A DNA stretch of 64,000 nt, taken from the NCBI GenBank assembly GCA_009391225.1, contig VEXC01000001.1, positions 24,750-88,749 of the forward strand. Reading direction: 5' to 3'. The translations under genes were made by a program, and so were the position numbers. Of this stretch, positions 37,801 through 45,412 are shown in pieces (the first letter of the stretch is position 1; every line of letters begins with the position of its first letter). This stretch comes from SAR202 cluster bacterium AC-647-N09_OGT_505m. GTDB lineage: Bacteria; Chloroflexota; Dehalococcoidia; UBA2985. The notes below the pieces were generated by a model. That model had not been told where the DNA came from. It searched no databases and saw only the letters and a list, made by a program, of their open reading frames with translations.

Positions 37801-38581
37801 CGGTCAGCCAAGCCGTGGAACTCGGCATCTCCGCTACGCCGGATATCAGGTCTGCCGTGCTCTGTGGTATGGAGGCCACGGTATCAGCTAGATCGCCGGT
37901 GGAGGGAAGATCAGCAGGTGCACCGACTGTTGCCGTTGTGAGGAGTGGTAAGGAATTGGAAAGAGCCGTGAGAGACGGCAGGGGGTCAGGCGCGTTCGGG
38001 TCTACCTCAGTCAGTGCAGGAATATCGAAAGCGTCAGTCAGCGTTGGCAGAGTATCCGGAAGACCTGCTGCCAGCGTTGGTGCTGAGAGCTGTGGGATAT
38101 TGAACTCAGCGACTGTATTGGGAATCAAACTGAACACAGGCGCAGGAGATTTGAAGACCGGAGGGTCCCATGTAACATCATATTGGATGCTGGAAGATGC
38201 GACCAAGCCCTTGTACCCGAATGCTTGCCCACCATAACCGGCAACTGCTTCTATGTTATTCCATGAAACGACTACATCAAGATTATTGGCAGGGTATGAG
38301 TATGAACCCACGGCAGCTGGTAGAACCTGCGACGCAGATTGTATTCCACTGATGTTAAGGGTGACCGAGTTGAGATTCTTGGTTTCGTCCTCGCTGAAAG
38401 TCACGTATCCCGTGAACTCGACGGGTTCACCTAACAGATAGCTGCTCTTGTCTACACTGAGAGACGTAGTAACGCCCAGCGCGGATCCCGGAATCAGCAG
38501 TAGCAACACTGCTACCAAACCAGTGACCAAGAAGATAGAAGCTCGCCGACTTAAGTTCTTAACATTTCCGGTCAAATTCAT
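31862..38581 (-). CDS. Giant secreted multi-propeller protein (2239 residues)
   Basis: A signal peptide (about residues 14-36, 'IFLVTGLVAVLLLLIPGSALG') is followed by a beta domain. Then come at least five modules of about 220-240 residues that begin like 'GMTYDSTNENLYVLVNG' or 'GMASDGTYLYALLNN'. These read as beta-propeller blades ('LLKLTTAGVLV', 'IMKLDTSGNKV'). After 'TLPSTLPGTLPSTLPGT' comes a jelly-roll-like domain with a Cys/Pro cluster ('GGCPPYCGNQQPCPPNC') that may bind metal or form disulfides. Ig-like repeats and a C-terminal 'WNLVSLPLMP...GRGYWF' domain, common in Chloroflexota surface proteins, complete it. No membrane anchor is visible; its operon partner has one. It could form part of a cell-surface layer or adhesin (inference). 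Confidence 0.8.
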   Translation of the reverse strand: MNLTGNVKNLSRRASIFLVTGLVAVLLLLIPGSALGVTTSLSVDKSSYLLGEPVEFTGYVTFSEDETKNLNSVTLNISGIQSASQVLPAAVGSYSYPANNLDVVVSWNNIEAVAGYGGQAFGYKGLVASSSIQYDVTWDPPVFKSPAPVFSLIPNTVAEFNIPQLSAPTLAAGLPDTLPTLTDAFDIPALTEVDPNAPDPLPSLTALSNSLPLLTTATVGAPADLPSTGDLADTVASIPQSTADLISGVAEMPSSTAWLTGLGKVEGLETDGTYIYVLTDAGGSSVDTISKYDSSGDLVTAFGTSGVASVVTQLGNEVQEAEGIAYAGGALYVSHNQSTIDDETPGERYLLQFNKTTGAAATRCGWLNFNGPWDQKLESLTGNGGDLIYAQSTTSDQRMYVYDVSNNCSKQDDRQPNYSTPHALGYKSDLVYAVSEAGAITTATSGSFQDENTSVGTVTGFTSAAPGGFLIDSNGVMYIANNATAGSTDGVVKKTQPSSTISTTPKGMTYDSTNENLYVLVNGNGGTNDWLLKLTTAGVLVNSYDTGVTSGEGLAFLGGKVYVTYEDNNSNSKMKAFDPSAGTFGSEISIQTQWGNAGFEGFTSDGSTLFLYPGSANNFRTIDTNGDEDEDGACQPHNCDNLQNGATAAAYRSADSSYFLAKTKNIYVISELNGDSTQEGVSYTTLTYNSSNLKIKGMTFVGDVLYIADDGADQILKASIPTGETTSPRALTNDGTFLWAITNGIAGTDTLLKLNASTGAKITGYALARDDAEGLAYHNSALWVLYNTSSGACKVQSIDPSNGAAIGSLVSLGSQNHCDGFGGLSSDGTNLWVYKKSGDSATSYATDGTKDVEKGSAEFSSGAHAVAYRSSSGGQLWFAKGAKIDAFTQGSYSLEQVSGMAQTNLTVDNGTTSGSLSAKGMTWIGSTLYVVDDTTDTIYKTSAPAGSNSVLGMASDGTYLYALLNNSPTDSIMKLDTSGNKVTAWATSGVASTSQSGAVSITVMGSNIWVGEFTQDMGPAKWKLNAYAVTDGSANTGANFEYNNVPYGNSQPKGLSNDGTYLYLGDTGGGEVYKFDTSSGDTVGNQIQLDGMSNTGINGLVVRSTDPKIVAVQGSKLRTYGIDGSTSGYDSFTLDIGGFNGLASIGQVLYLAESANNTVKKAAIPLPTTVISKQPKGMTDDGSDIYVVVEASPRDYIMKVDTSGDLVTSFGTDGSVAGPVDDIGGIDFFDDSLYVVAMVQSSGGGCCGGNQSRGTVYELNKDTGAEVSSFQLPLPCDMGSPCYGDVSALTNDGTNLIVGTQSDSAVTFSVDPENSGSITSLHQNCCPEAMKSMDSALYANGSLYAVQNNKFVKFSVSNNNNELTAGSTDMLVGIGDVQGMAYIGTTIYLASYTGEGVKGSTLPENIPELTIVGSYTAAMEVETQESGEGGTLPSTLPGTLPSTLPGTIETVTSTAASFSFAKTGSTALVVTAPASGFSVYDANLVITGTLSDPAVDTVSVGVDLPFTSLFSDGGEDAGSAAKFTTKSGLWNIACKATVSGSKNSNGDCGWYYGNTSSMNYDTGQNAGALEIGAPISVISDDITFKFNTWWDTEPGADYDQKLVQVAVETTAGGGEYGAWKTIAAILGPYDIDMQSGQPWDVPNNLKNLPIQWKSVPQANMQAVGGGCPPYCGNQQPCPPNCGGDPYGAQSQTQGQAIFDPVVIDLSAFKQVAGGTFDGKSIKIRFYFDTTDAFVNNMEGWYIDDITIGGAGFLGTTAAVTPVTDAAVKATGVYGTFSTVFALAEGSNTVTVQALNPYNTNLTSSTAVTGFLDTTPPKITMNALTSPTNAATAAVGGNIADVNFQELTITQTTTLGTKTIVTVKTIPDDGTFSKVAGLVEGTNTFTATAKDGAGLTAAASVSITLDTVGPVLTVNTPSYPIGATSARQGEPVIFSVDASATGAIVDRVEILFPHSSGGGNSTARFKTASQIPDAIKDLWDVSGEFILASNIPDSASPGTYSLTINAYDSAGNVTTDTVVADVVASLEGYNINLMPDWNLVSLPLMPTASDMATMTAGVTGIQSVWYYDAGKTLAAGETAADKWLVYTPSTADVDTLTTLETGRGYWFKMDPTVFTLSSPLAPGLPHTPQAIKLTYTGQFVEPGTLPPSYNVVAGWNAVGFHSENELPVTTALQSLESPQRIWGSLLQYNNRIVFTIADTPGEDPTFEILLGAFQRLLSTDNMTPGYGYWIFMVDEGVITP

Positions 38582-38648
38582 ACCAACCTCTTGTTATTCT
38601 TTAATCTGCCCACTAACTCGGAATACGAGCAGGGTACAACCGGTGGGA

Positions 38649-38677
38649 AATGTAACACACATGCCTTTTACAGTCAA
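38649..38677 (-). promoter_or_regulatory. Promoter of the giant-protein operon
   Basis: On the minus strand, TTGACT (38677-38672) and TACATT (38654-38649) are separated by 17 bases. Transcription would start near 38642, about 60 bases before the ATG at 38581, which has AAGAGG five bases upstream. Confidence 0.6.
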
Positions 38678-38692
38678 GACTAATCCTAGTCT
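38677..38692. promoter_or_regulatory. Palindrome at the -35 of the giant-protein promoter
   Basis: AGACTA and TAGTCT form a perfect inverted repeat with a 4-base centre. It ends at the first base of the -35 hexamer, a usual position for an operator. The bound regulator is unknown. Confidence 0.4.
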
Positions 38693-39290
38693 CTCACAAG
38701 GCATAATTAGGTTGAAATGACCTCCTTTGAACAAGGCACATTGGTGCCATTGGAGGGAGGTACTGCGGTGTGGGGGTGCTCGGAGGAAGCACTCCAGAAG
38801 CGGCCATAGCCCTACTGAAGAACGACAGCGACACCATATTCTGGACATCCTAGGCGATTCCATGTTTCTTCCGACGACCAAGTAGATCTGGGTAGACACA
38901 ATAGCAAATTGATCGAGTAGTTGATGGAAACTGTCTGAGAACTAGGTGAACTTCGCCGTCATGAGCGTGATGAAGGGACCCTGCCTGATTCCCATGGCAG
39001 GGCAGTAGGACCGGCATCAGCCTAGCGCTGAATACACCATCTCGTGATTCAACTCGACCCGAACCATCTATATTTGTATACAGATGTGAGTTGTCTCTGG
39101 GGGCTCCTTAGCGTAGTGAAGAGGCTACCGAAGGTTACCTATAGATACCTATTGATATATGGCCCGCAAGCATGAGATGACTGCCTCCCAGGTCTTGTAG
39201 TCAGGCTTGCCATGCTGGGACGAGTGGGCTACTATTATTATGTTGCTAGAAGTTCTCCCAAGCGAACAAGCTAAGACAGAGGACATGCCC
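38693..39290. other. Intergenic, possible gene remnants
   Basis: About 600 bases. One + strand stretch near 38770-38840 translates to 'VGVLGGSTPEAAIALLKN', vaguely like the start of aspartate/glutamate racemases, but it runs into stops. I do not call a gene. Confidence 0.3.
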
Positions 39291-40109
39291 ATGGACTTTG
39301 AGATTCATTACACCAAAGAGCAACAGTTGTTCCGCACGAACCTGAGGACTTGGCTGGATGATAACTCACCCAAGGATCTGGACATTCCATCTGATGGCAG
39401 TCCCCTGGACAGAGAGACCCAGGATAGACTCAAGGAATTCCGATGCAAGCTTGGAGCCCAGGGATTGTTAGTCCCTTCTTGGCCCAAGGAATGGGGTGGA
39501 GCAGACCTCAGCCCTGCGCTGGAGGAGGTTTTCATGGAGGAGTTCGGGCGGCTGCATCTCCCAGCCATCGGAAACAACCAACGCTGGCTCCCAGCCATGA
39601 TGGTCTGGGGCACGCCGGAACAGAAGCAGCGATACGTGCCCCCCACCTTACGGGGTGAGACCATTACCTGGCAGCTATTCGCGGAAGCAGAAACCGGCAA
39701 CGACTTAGCCGCAACCAAAACCCAGGCTATCCGTGACGGTGACCATTGGCTCATCCGAGGGCAGAAAGATTTTATCACCGGCCGCTTCGATCCCGACTAT
39801 CTGTGGACTCTGGCGATAACCGACGTTACTCGACCTCCAAGACTTAATCTGGGTGTCTTCATGATAGACGCCCATCTACCCGGCATCACCATCAAGACCC
39901 AGAGCCTCGTGATGGGGAGCGAACGGCACGTATTCCTGGACGTTCGAGTGCCAGTAGATAGCCTGGTAGGGGACCCTTTTCAGGGATGGGAAATTGCCCA
40001 GACCACCATGGCGACCGAACGTGGAGGCCGCATGGCCCGTAGCTCAGAGGAAGCTACAATTGAAAGCCTGCATCAGTATCTTCGGGAGCAGGGGAAAAGC
40101 CATCTGTAA
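39291..40109 (+). CDS. Acyl-CoA dehydrogenase lacking the C-terminal domain
   Basis: A 272-residue acyl-CoA dehydrogenase. The N-terminal helical domain ('EQQLFRTNLRTWL', 'GLLVPSWPKEWGGADL', 'EEFGRLHLPAIGNN') and the middle beta domain with the flavin/substrate loop ('TWQLFAEAETGNDLAATKTQA', 'GQKDFITG') are intact. It stops at 'WEIAQTTMATERGG' plus about 20 residues. Family members are normally about 380-400 residues, so the C-terminal four-helix domain that holds FAD and the catalytic base is missing. It is either a truncated pseudogene or a non-catalytic remnant. ATG 39291 follows AGAGG at good spacing; an upstream frame from 39207 is possible. Confidence 0.75.
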   Translation: MDFEIHYTKEQQLFRTNLRTWLDDNSPKDLDIPSDGSPLDRETQDRLKEFRCKLGAQGLLVPSWPKEWGGADLSPALEEVFMEEFGRLHLPAIGNNQRWLPAMMVWGTPEQKQRYVPPTLRGETITWQLFAEAETGNDLAATKTQAIRDGDHWLIRGQKDFITGRFDPDYLWTLAITDVTRPPRLNLGVFMIDAHLPGITIKTQSLVMGSERHVFLDVRVPVDSLVGDPFQGWEIAQTTMATERGGRMARSSEEATIESLHQYLREQGKSHL

Positions 40110-40580
40110 GGTCAGCTTCCTCTGGGAGCAGACCCAGAAGGCCTAGGCTTACTTTATCTAGTGCCCCTTGTGGGCAGACCATAGAGTGGTAACCCTGTAT
40201 GCGCACATGAATTGTCGTTGCTGATCCGCCGGTGTGTTTGGACAGGAAGCAATCTGGAGGCCGAGCATTACCTGCACCCACGCTTGGATGCTGTTTCACC
40301 TGCCTAACCAGATCTACAATCCGTAAGATGTGGGTCTGGACTCGACCCATCCATCCCATGGCCAGATTCCCACGCACCCCTTCTGTGGGACTAGGGCACG
40401 GGTCCTCGGATTGATACCAGGGCGAACTTTGGAGACAACACACCCAGCCACGCATTAGAATCCCCCAGGGATTCCATTGCCGTGTTGCAAGGATGGTCAA
40501 GGCCATGTGGTACAAGCAAATGATAGGCAAGCCGCCAATCCTAGGATAGACTCCCGTTCAATGCGCATTTGGAGGAGCCC
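40110..40580. other. Gap after the truncated dehydrogenase
   Basis: This is where the missing dehydrogenase C-terminal domain would be expected. No frame here shows its usual helices or motifs clearly, so the 3' end seems to have been replaced or eroded. A strong ribosome site (GGAGG, 40571-40575) belongs to the next gene. Confidence 0.4.
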
Positions 40581-41852
40581 GTGCCAGACCCAAGCGATGT
40601 GGAAAGCACCGCTAAGACTCAGTTCCTGACATCCCTGCAGCATCCGGACTATCGCAGGCTTTGGTTCGCCAACACCTACGCCGGGGCTGCCCATTGGGCC
40701 TTGATAGTTGCCCGTGGCTGGCTGGTTTTCGAGCTGACGGACTCGTCCGCCATGGTGGGCATCGTAACCTTTGCAGCAATGATTCCTCGCTTTTTCGTTT
40801 CACCCTTTGCCGGCCTGCTGGCAGACAGACTAGACAGACGCCGGTTGTTGGCATGGACATTGGGCATAGACGCGGCCCACAATCTGCTGCTGGCAACCCT
40901 TGCTATATCAGGATTCATAGAGATATGGCACCTTATGGTGTTGTCCCTAATCAACGGTTCAGCTAGAGCGACCGCGATGCCTGCCTCAGGCTCCCTGCTC
41001 CCCAACCTGGTGCCACGACACCACCTGATGAACGCAATCGCCCTCAACTCGGCCACAATGCACGGCACACGGCTATTGGGACCGCTGCTAATAGCTCCAC
41101 TCCTGGCAACGATGGGTGCTGAGGAAGCCTTTGTCCTCTCCGCGGTCCTTTACTTCCTGGGGTTGTTCCAGGTATCGCTAATCCGCACTCCCTCAACTGG
41201 CGTAGTGCAATCCGAGAAGAGCGTACTGCAGAATCTACTGGCAGGTCTTCACTATGTCTACCATCACAATTTGCTACTTCCGCTAATCATGCTGATTGTG
41301 GCCCACTGCTCTTTGACAATGTCCTTCGAGTCCCTACTCCCTGTTCTCGCCAAGGAAAAACTCGGGGCTGAGGGAGCCGGTTTCAGCTATCTGATGATGG
41401 CAGTAGGGGCGGGGGCCTTGGTCGCGGTAATGGGCCTGACAAGGGTACAGAGTGACACTGTAAGGGGGCGGTTGCTACTGGTCGCTGGAATTGTGAGCGG
41501 AGTTGCCCCGATAGCTCTGGCCTTTTCGCCAAATTTGTCACTGGCCCTCATTGCATCGGCTAGCATGGGCGCATCTCAGGGGAGTTTCATGACCTTGTTC
41601 ACCACCATCGTTCAGTCTACAGTTCCCGATGAAATACGAGGGCGCGTCACCAGCATCAGCAACCTGCATATTGGGGGCCTCATGGCCGCCTTCAACCTGG
41701 TGAATGGGTACTTGGCCGACTTTGTGGGTGCTCCAACCATCTTGGTCGTGACAGGGATCGCCTTTTTGATGGCATTGCCTCTGAGTTGTCTCAGTCTCCA
41801 TGTAAGACGGCTCTATGCCATCGGTAGCCCAACGATGCCTACGGCGACCTAG
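40581..41852 (+). CDS. MFS transporter, DHA3/EntS-like
   Basis: A 423-residue exporter of the same branch as the 24239 protein: 'LQHPDYRRLWFANTYAGAAHWALIVARGWLVFELTDSSAMVGI', motif A 'AGLLADRLDRRRLL', and 'PASGSLLPNLVPRHHLMNAIAL'. It has twelve predicted helices. GGAGG five bases upstream supports the GTG start at 40581 over the TTG at 40569. Substrate unknown; siderophores, macrolides and other organics are typical of this branch. Confidence 0.85.
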   Translation: MPDPSDVESTAKTQFLTSLQHPDYRRLWFANTYAGAAHWALIVARGWLVFELTDSSAMVGIVTFAAMIPRFFVSPFAGLLADRLDRRRLLAWTLGIDAAHNLLLATLAISGFIEIWHLMVLSLINGSARATAMPASGSLLPNLVPRHHLMNAIALNSATMHGTRLLGPLLIAPLLATMGAEEAFVLSAVLYFLGLFQVSLIRTPSTGVVQSEKSVLQNLLAGLHYVYHHNLLLPLIMLIVAHCSLTMSFESLLPVLAKEKLGAEGAGFSYLMMAVGAGALVAVMGLTRVQSDTVRGRLLLVAGIVSGVAPIALAFSPNLSLALIASASMGASQGSFMTLFTTIVQSTVPDEIRGRVTSISNLHIGGLMAAFNLVNGYLADFVGAPTILVVTGIAFLMALPLSCLSLHVRRLYAIGSPTMPTAT

Positions 41853-42072
41853 GGAGTGTGTAGCGTGACATACATCCCGATTTGGTTCGGTTCGCACCAG
41901 TCAGCCCAAGTCGTTAGCCTGTTGTTTGCCAAGAAAAGGCAGAGGCCCTTTCATCAGAGACCAAGCAGCAGTTGCCCAAATTTAGAGGGAGCCTCTCATC
42001 AGGGTGTCCCTCTCGATGTTTAGTTCCCTCTGGAGTTATCATGTCCCACCAACGGTGGACAGTGTACCTCTA
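41853..42072. other. Short intergenic segment
   Basis: No gene. Partly self-complementary runs (GAGGGAGCC near 41988, GGTGTCCCTCTC near 42002) may end transcription between the convergent genes, without a T-tract. Confidence 0.3.
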
Positions 42073-42270
42073 TCACTGATCGCCGAAGTCATCGCTGCTT
42101 CCATAAAGCCCTAGCTGGCCCTGGAGGCACATGTAGTTCCAAAGGACGACCTGAGCCCGCCAACGCAATGTTCCCCAGAATCCTCTTCTGACATCCTCAG
42201 CAGCCGACGTCTCCTGGGTAGGGATCCCAGCGGTTTGCTCTTCTGTGATGGAAAGCTGTGTAGTAGCCAT
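42073..42270 (-). CDS. Small hypothetical protein
   Basis: A 65-residue frame starting at ATG 42270, preceded by GGAGTAGGAAGC. It lies 70 bases downstream of the PIG-L gene on the same strand. The sequence has an acidic N-terminal half and a Trp/Leu-rich C-terminal half ('GFWGTLRWRAQVVLWNY'). I know no family for it. It may be real, a 3' appendage of the PIG-L transcript, or chance. Confidence 0.35.
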   Translation of the reverse strand: MATTQLSITEEQTAGIPTQETSAAEDVRRGFWGTLRWRAQVVLWNYMCLQGQLGLYGSSDDFGDQ

Positions 42271-42339
42271 GCTTCCTACTCCAGTCTGACTCTATTCCAT
42301 TCTTTCTCAATGCGGCAAGCTAGGGCACGCGTTACATGG

Positions 42340-43068
42340 CTACCGTAGGTGTATGAACCTAAAGGATTCGGCGTAGCTCATCGCGTGGGCAGCCCCTACA
42401 TCTGCAGAACGTTGCCTAATTCGGTCTGCCATACCCTGCAGCCTTTCCTGGTCTTCGCCCACCTGTGACTTGTGCTCGCGTAGGGCGGCGATTTTGGCGT
42501 CAATTGTGTCGGCGATGTCCACCCAGACAGTGGCATTTGAGCCCTGCGCACCCAGGTACACTTCCAAGGTGTTATGGGGCATGAAACCCTCGGCTATGAG
42601 CTCCGGGAACGCGTGGTAATCACGGGCCGAAGGAAAAACGGCATCCAGGGCGGTATCCCCAGCTGCTCTGTGATCCGGGTGATTGATGTAGGCGTCGCTG
42701 TAGCGATTGGTGGGATCCTGGCAGAATAGGATGTCGGGCTTGTAGCGACGAATCTCCCTTACAATGTCTCTCCGAAGCTCCAGTGTGTTCCGAAGAGCAC
42801 CGTCTGGATAGCGGAGAAATACCACGTCCCTGGCTCCCACCACCGCCGCCGCCGCCCGTTGCTCTCGCTCACGAGTTGCTGCCAGTTCCTCCGGATTCAC
42901 ATTAGGGTCAGAGGTGCCCTTGTCCCCACTTGTGCACAGGACGTAGTAAATCTCGCTGCCCTCGCGGGCCCACTTGGCCAGTGTACCGGCAGCCATGTGC
43001 TCTCCATCATCTGGGTGGGCGACGATTATCATGACCCTCTTGGAGTTACCGTCCGTAGACTCAACCAT
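42340..43068 (-). CDS. PIG-L family deacetylase (LmbE-like)
   Basis: A 242-residue zinc deacetylase of the PIG-L/MshB/BshB fold, which removes acetyl groups from N-acetylglucosamine-type substrates. The metal motif AHPDD is at the N-terminus ('MIIVAHPDDGEHMAAGT') and the third ligand is in 'NHPDHRAAG'. The length is normal. I start at ATG 43068 because GGAGGAAATAG lies directly before it; the frame opens 15 codons earlier without a ribosome site. Substrate unknown; thiol-cofactor precursors are used by relatives. Confidence 0.9.
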   Translation of the reverse strand: MVESTDGNSKRVMIIVAHPDDGEHMAAGTLAKWAREGSEIYYVLCTSGDKGTSDPNVNPEELAATREREQRAAAAVVGARDVVFLRYPDGALRNTLELRRDIVREIRRYKPDILFCQDPTNRYSDAYINHPDHRAAGDTALDAVFPSARDYHAFPELIAEGFMPHNTLEVYLGAQGSNATVWVDIADTIDAKIAALREHKSQVGEDQERLQGMADRIRQRSADVGAAHAMSYAESFRFIHLR

Positions 43069-43337
43069 AGCTATTTCCTCCTTTGGGATACCGGCTGTGC
43101 CCTGAACCCACATCAGGGTGTTGATGTGTCAGCTCGACAATAGTCTTCCGACCGCAAGTTGTGGGCCTGGGCTGCGATAAGTCCGAGGGAAATATCCTCA
43201 GATTCCGAACCCTTCGGCTTTCTCAGAACTGGCTCCAGGGCTTTGAAACTTGTATCTAGGACAAATCGTATGCCTGGCCTCAGAGCAGGTATTGGTTGGA
43301 ACTTCAAGGGCATAGGACCTGACCCTGGTACCAGGGC

Positions 43338-44483
43338 CTAAGCCGTCATGGCCTTGATTTCGGTGTGGTAGTTCGCGGTTCCGTTGCTTCGTACGCCCCC
43401 ATCATCCATCACCTGGATGTCTCCCGTGTCGGCCAGGAGTTCTAGATGGCTGACCACTTCTGAGACGGCGGCAAAGAATCCGCCACCTGTGAGTTTGCGT
43501 GGCGGGAATAACTTCTCCGTTACCTTGGCTGGGGTGTTCGCCCCCTCATCAATCACCTCCATCAGCCGATCCAACCGTCGCACGTGGTGGCGCACGATAT
43601 CTTGGGCTCTCCTGAGGTTGCGAATGTTGAAGCGGTTGTGATTAAAGAGTCTGTGTGCGGGAAACACCGTTGAGTAGATGTCCAAACTCAGTACCTTGCC
43701 CAAGGATTTCAGGTAGCAAGCCAGCCCGTAGTGCTCGCCCATATCCTGATATTCCGCGGGTATTGCTCCGAGGATGGCCGCGGGATAGGCCTGCTTGAAT
43801 GTGGGATGGGGGGAGATTTGCGGAAGAATGTGATCGCCGGTGAATACGGCCCCGTTCAGGTAGATACACAACTCGTCTATGGCATGTCCAGGAGCGTATA
43901 AGAACCGCAGGTCTCCCATCTCATCTCCGTCGTGTATTGCATGGATAGGGAGTTTCTCTTCTAGAATGTTGCGACGCCCTGCCATATAGCTCTGGATGTG
44001 TCGGCGCCAGTAATCGTGGCCAGCGGAGTCGGATCTACTGCGATACCATGCTTCGTCTCGTTTTCTGATCTCGTGCATGGCCTGGTGCAGCGGAGACTCT
44101 CTGTCCAGGCCAGTATGTTCGTGACCAAAGGGTAGAAAATGGAAGTACAACTCGTGGGCCCAGAGCTCTGCGCCGCTGGCCTTGACCAAATCATAAGCAT
44201 TGCCATCGTGATCTTGATGGCCGTGCGTTATGATGACGCGCTCCAAATCAGTGGTCTTCCGGCCCAAGGTCTTCAAGCCTTCCTCTAGGGCGTCCAAAGC
44301 GCCACGTGGGCCAGCGTCTATAAGTGTCCAGCCCTGAATATCAATGAGGTATGCCCAAGTGGGCCCAGTTCTTGAGTGGCCTTGTTGCGGTAGGGAGATG
44401 ACGCCTATCTCCCTGCTTCCTCGAAGGGTGAAGCGGAGCACCATGCCCAATCCACTCTTGTCCCCCTCCCTGACAACGTCCAT
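43338..44483 (-). CDS. MBL-fold metallo-hydrolase
   Basis: A metallo-beta-lactamase fold protein of about 381 residues. The first metal motif is HxHxDH ('THGHQDHDG'), then 'YAPGHAIDELCIYL' (His), 'VFTGDHILPQISPHP' (Asp) and 'FPAHR' (His), all in the right order. The C-terminal helical extension with winged-helix-like features ('PAKVTEKLF...VVSHLELLADTG') resembles lactamase_B C-terminal domains (LACTB2-type). I chose ATG 44483; the frame can open at TTG 44543, but TATAAT (44548-44543) overlaps that codon on the same strand. It follows tRNA-His by about 90 bases. Confidence 0.85.
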   Translation of the reverse strand: MDVVREGDKSGLGMVLRFTLRGSREIGVISLPQQGHSRTGPTWAYLIDIQGWTLIDAGPRGALDALEEGLKTLGRKTTDLERVIITHGHQDHDGNAYDLVKASGAELWAHELYFHFLPFGHEHTGLDRESPLHQAMHEIRKRDEAWYRSRSDSAGHDYWRRHIQSYMAGRRNILEEKLPIHAIHDGDEMGDLRFLYAPGHAIDELCIYLNGAVFTGDHILPQISPHPTFKQAYPAAILGAIPAEYQDMGEHYGLACYLKSLGKVLSLDIYSTVFPAHRLFNHNRFNIRNLRRAQDIVRHHVRRLDRLMEVIDEGANTPAKVTEKLFPPRKLTGGGFFAAVSEVVSHLELLADTGDIQVMDDGGVRSNGTANYHTEIKAMTA

Positions 44484-44573
44484 GCCTTCTATATACGGAT
44501 TGGTGGACCTGTTCCATGACGGGGTAGTGGTATCAACAGCCAATTATAAGACCTCGCTCTGAAGTTTTCTGAT

Positions 44574-44653
44574 TGGGGTGAGCGGAGGGATTTGAACCCT
44601 CGATCTCCAGGGCCACAACCTGGCGCCTTAGACCAAACTTGGCCACGCCCACC
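44574..44653 (-). tRNA. tRNA-His (GUG)
   Basis: A full cloverleaf on the minus strand with encoded CCA (44574-44576) and discriminator C. GTGGGCG pairs with CGCTCAC (one G-U); the extra G at position -1 (44653) needed by histidyl-tRNA synthetase is present. Anticodon stem CCAGG/CCTGG, loop TTGTGGC (anticodon GTG), T-arm GAGGG/CCCTC. The D-loop is 13 bases, with positions 17a, 20a and 20b filled. Confidence 0.95.
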
Positions 44654-44676
44654 GCGGTGGCCTACAGACGATGCGA

Positions 44677-44705
44677 ATTCTAGCATCTTGCCCGTATGAG
44701 GGCAA
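44677..44705 (-). promoter_or_regulatory. Promoter of tRNA-His
   Basis: On the minus strand, TTGCCC (44705-44700) and TAGAAT (44682-44677) are 17 bases apart. Transcription would start near 44670, about 17 bases before the tRNA. The MBL gene may be read from the same promoter. Confidence 0.5.
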
Positions 44706-44755
44706 GGAGGGAGAAGGGAGATACAAAGCCTTTCAAAGCGGCTTGCGTTAGTCCT

Positions 44756-44981
44756 TTACTCTGTCACACTGCCTGCAATGGAAACCATTCGAGCCGTTGA
44801 TATATGCTCAAGAGCGTGCAGGGATGGAACATTGGGTCCATGCTCGAGTCTGCTAATGTGAGGGCACTTAATGCTCGCATCTTGGTCTAGATCAGAGATA
44901 GACAAGCTCTGTACAAATCGAACATCTCCCACGCGGGCTCTGATTCGTGCCCATAGATTCTTTCCCTGCCCTTGGATTAAT
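44756..44981 (-). pseudogene. XRE-type helix-turn-helix remnant
   Basis: A minus-strand frame reads 'VGDVRFVQSLSISDLDQDASIKCPHISRLEHGPNVPSLHALEHIS', which follows the XRE/HTH_3 pattern (…GLSxxxLAxxxGVSxxxISRLExGxxxPSLxxLxxIA). The frame opens after a TGA without an ATG; GTG at the start of 'VGDVRF' is the only candidate start. Several core positions are non-standard. I read it as a decayed regulator fragment. Confidence 0.5.
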
Positions 44982-45111
44982 CAAAGTTTCCAGTATTCAT
45001 ACTCCGATTCGAAATAATGACAGATGATGCTCCGATGCTACAGGGAATTGTGAGTTCTTTGTCTGAGTCTTGGCGCTAGTTGAAGTGTGTGTGACATGTC
45101 CAATTCTCGAC

Positions 45112-45312
45112 CTACCTACAGGGAACCAATCCACTTTCGGTATGTCTTACAACCTCGGGAGATAAATGCCATCTTATCCCATGCGAACCCATGGGAATCA
45201 GGCACGCCGGAAGTCTGTGCAAATACTCTACATCCGTGATAATCCTAGATAATCCTACGCGCTTTGAAATCCAACCCAATATTGGTATGGAGATCACCTC
45301 ATTGACAGACAC
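45112..45312 (-). pseudogene. Possible LexA/S24-like fragment
   Basis: A frame of 66 codons with 'VISIPILGWIS', 'DVEYLHRLPACLIPMGSHGI' and 'TESGLVPC'. The order resembles S24 peptidase domains (xIPxLGWIxAG … LPxxLIP … GDSMxxxGIxxGD), but the GDSM active site is not preserved. Weak; it is listed because it sits among other clear remnants on the same strand. Confidence 0.25.
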
Positions 45313-45412
45313 ACTCCATCGACTTGTTCAGGTCGTTCTTATCTGAAACAGCTCATTCCTTTCGCACATATAACTTGGCATTTCACAGCCCTCATCAAAT
45401 TCAGGCCCAACT

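Noticed and set aside
38770..38840. Aspartate racemase-like string in the gap after the giant-protein promoter
   Set aside because: Only about 17 residues match loosely and stops follow at once; not enough to call a pseudogene.
44574..44653. Long D-loop of tRNA-His as a sign of a pseudo-tRNA
   Set aside because: The 13-base loop fits standard numbering with 17a, 20a and 20b filled; all stems and the G-1 are intact.
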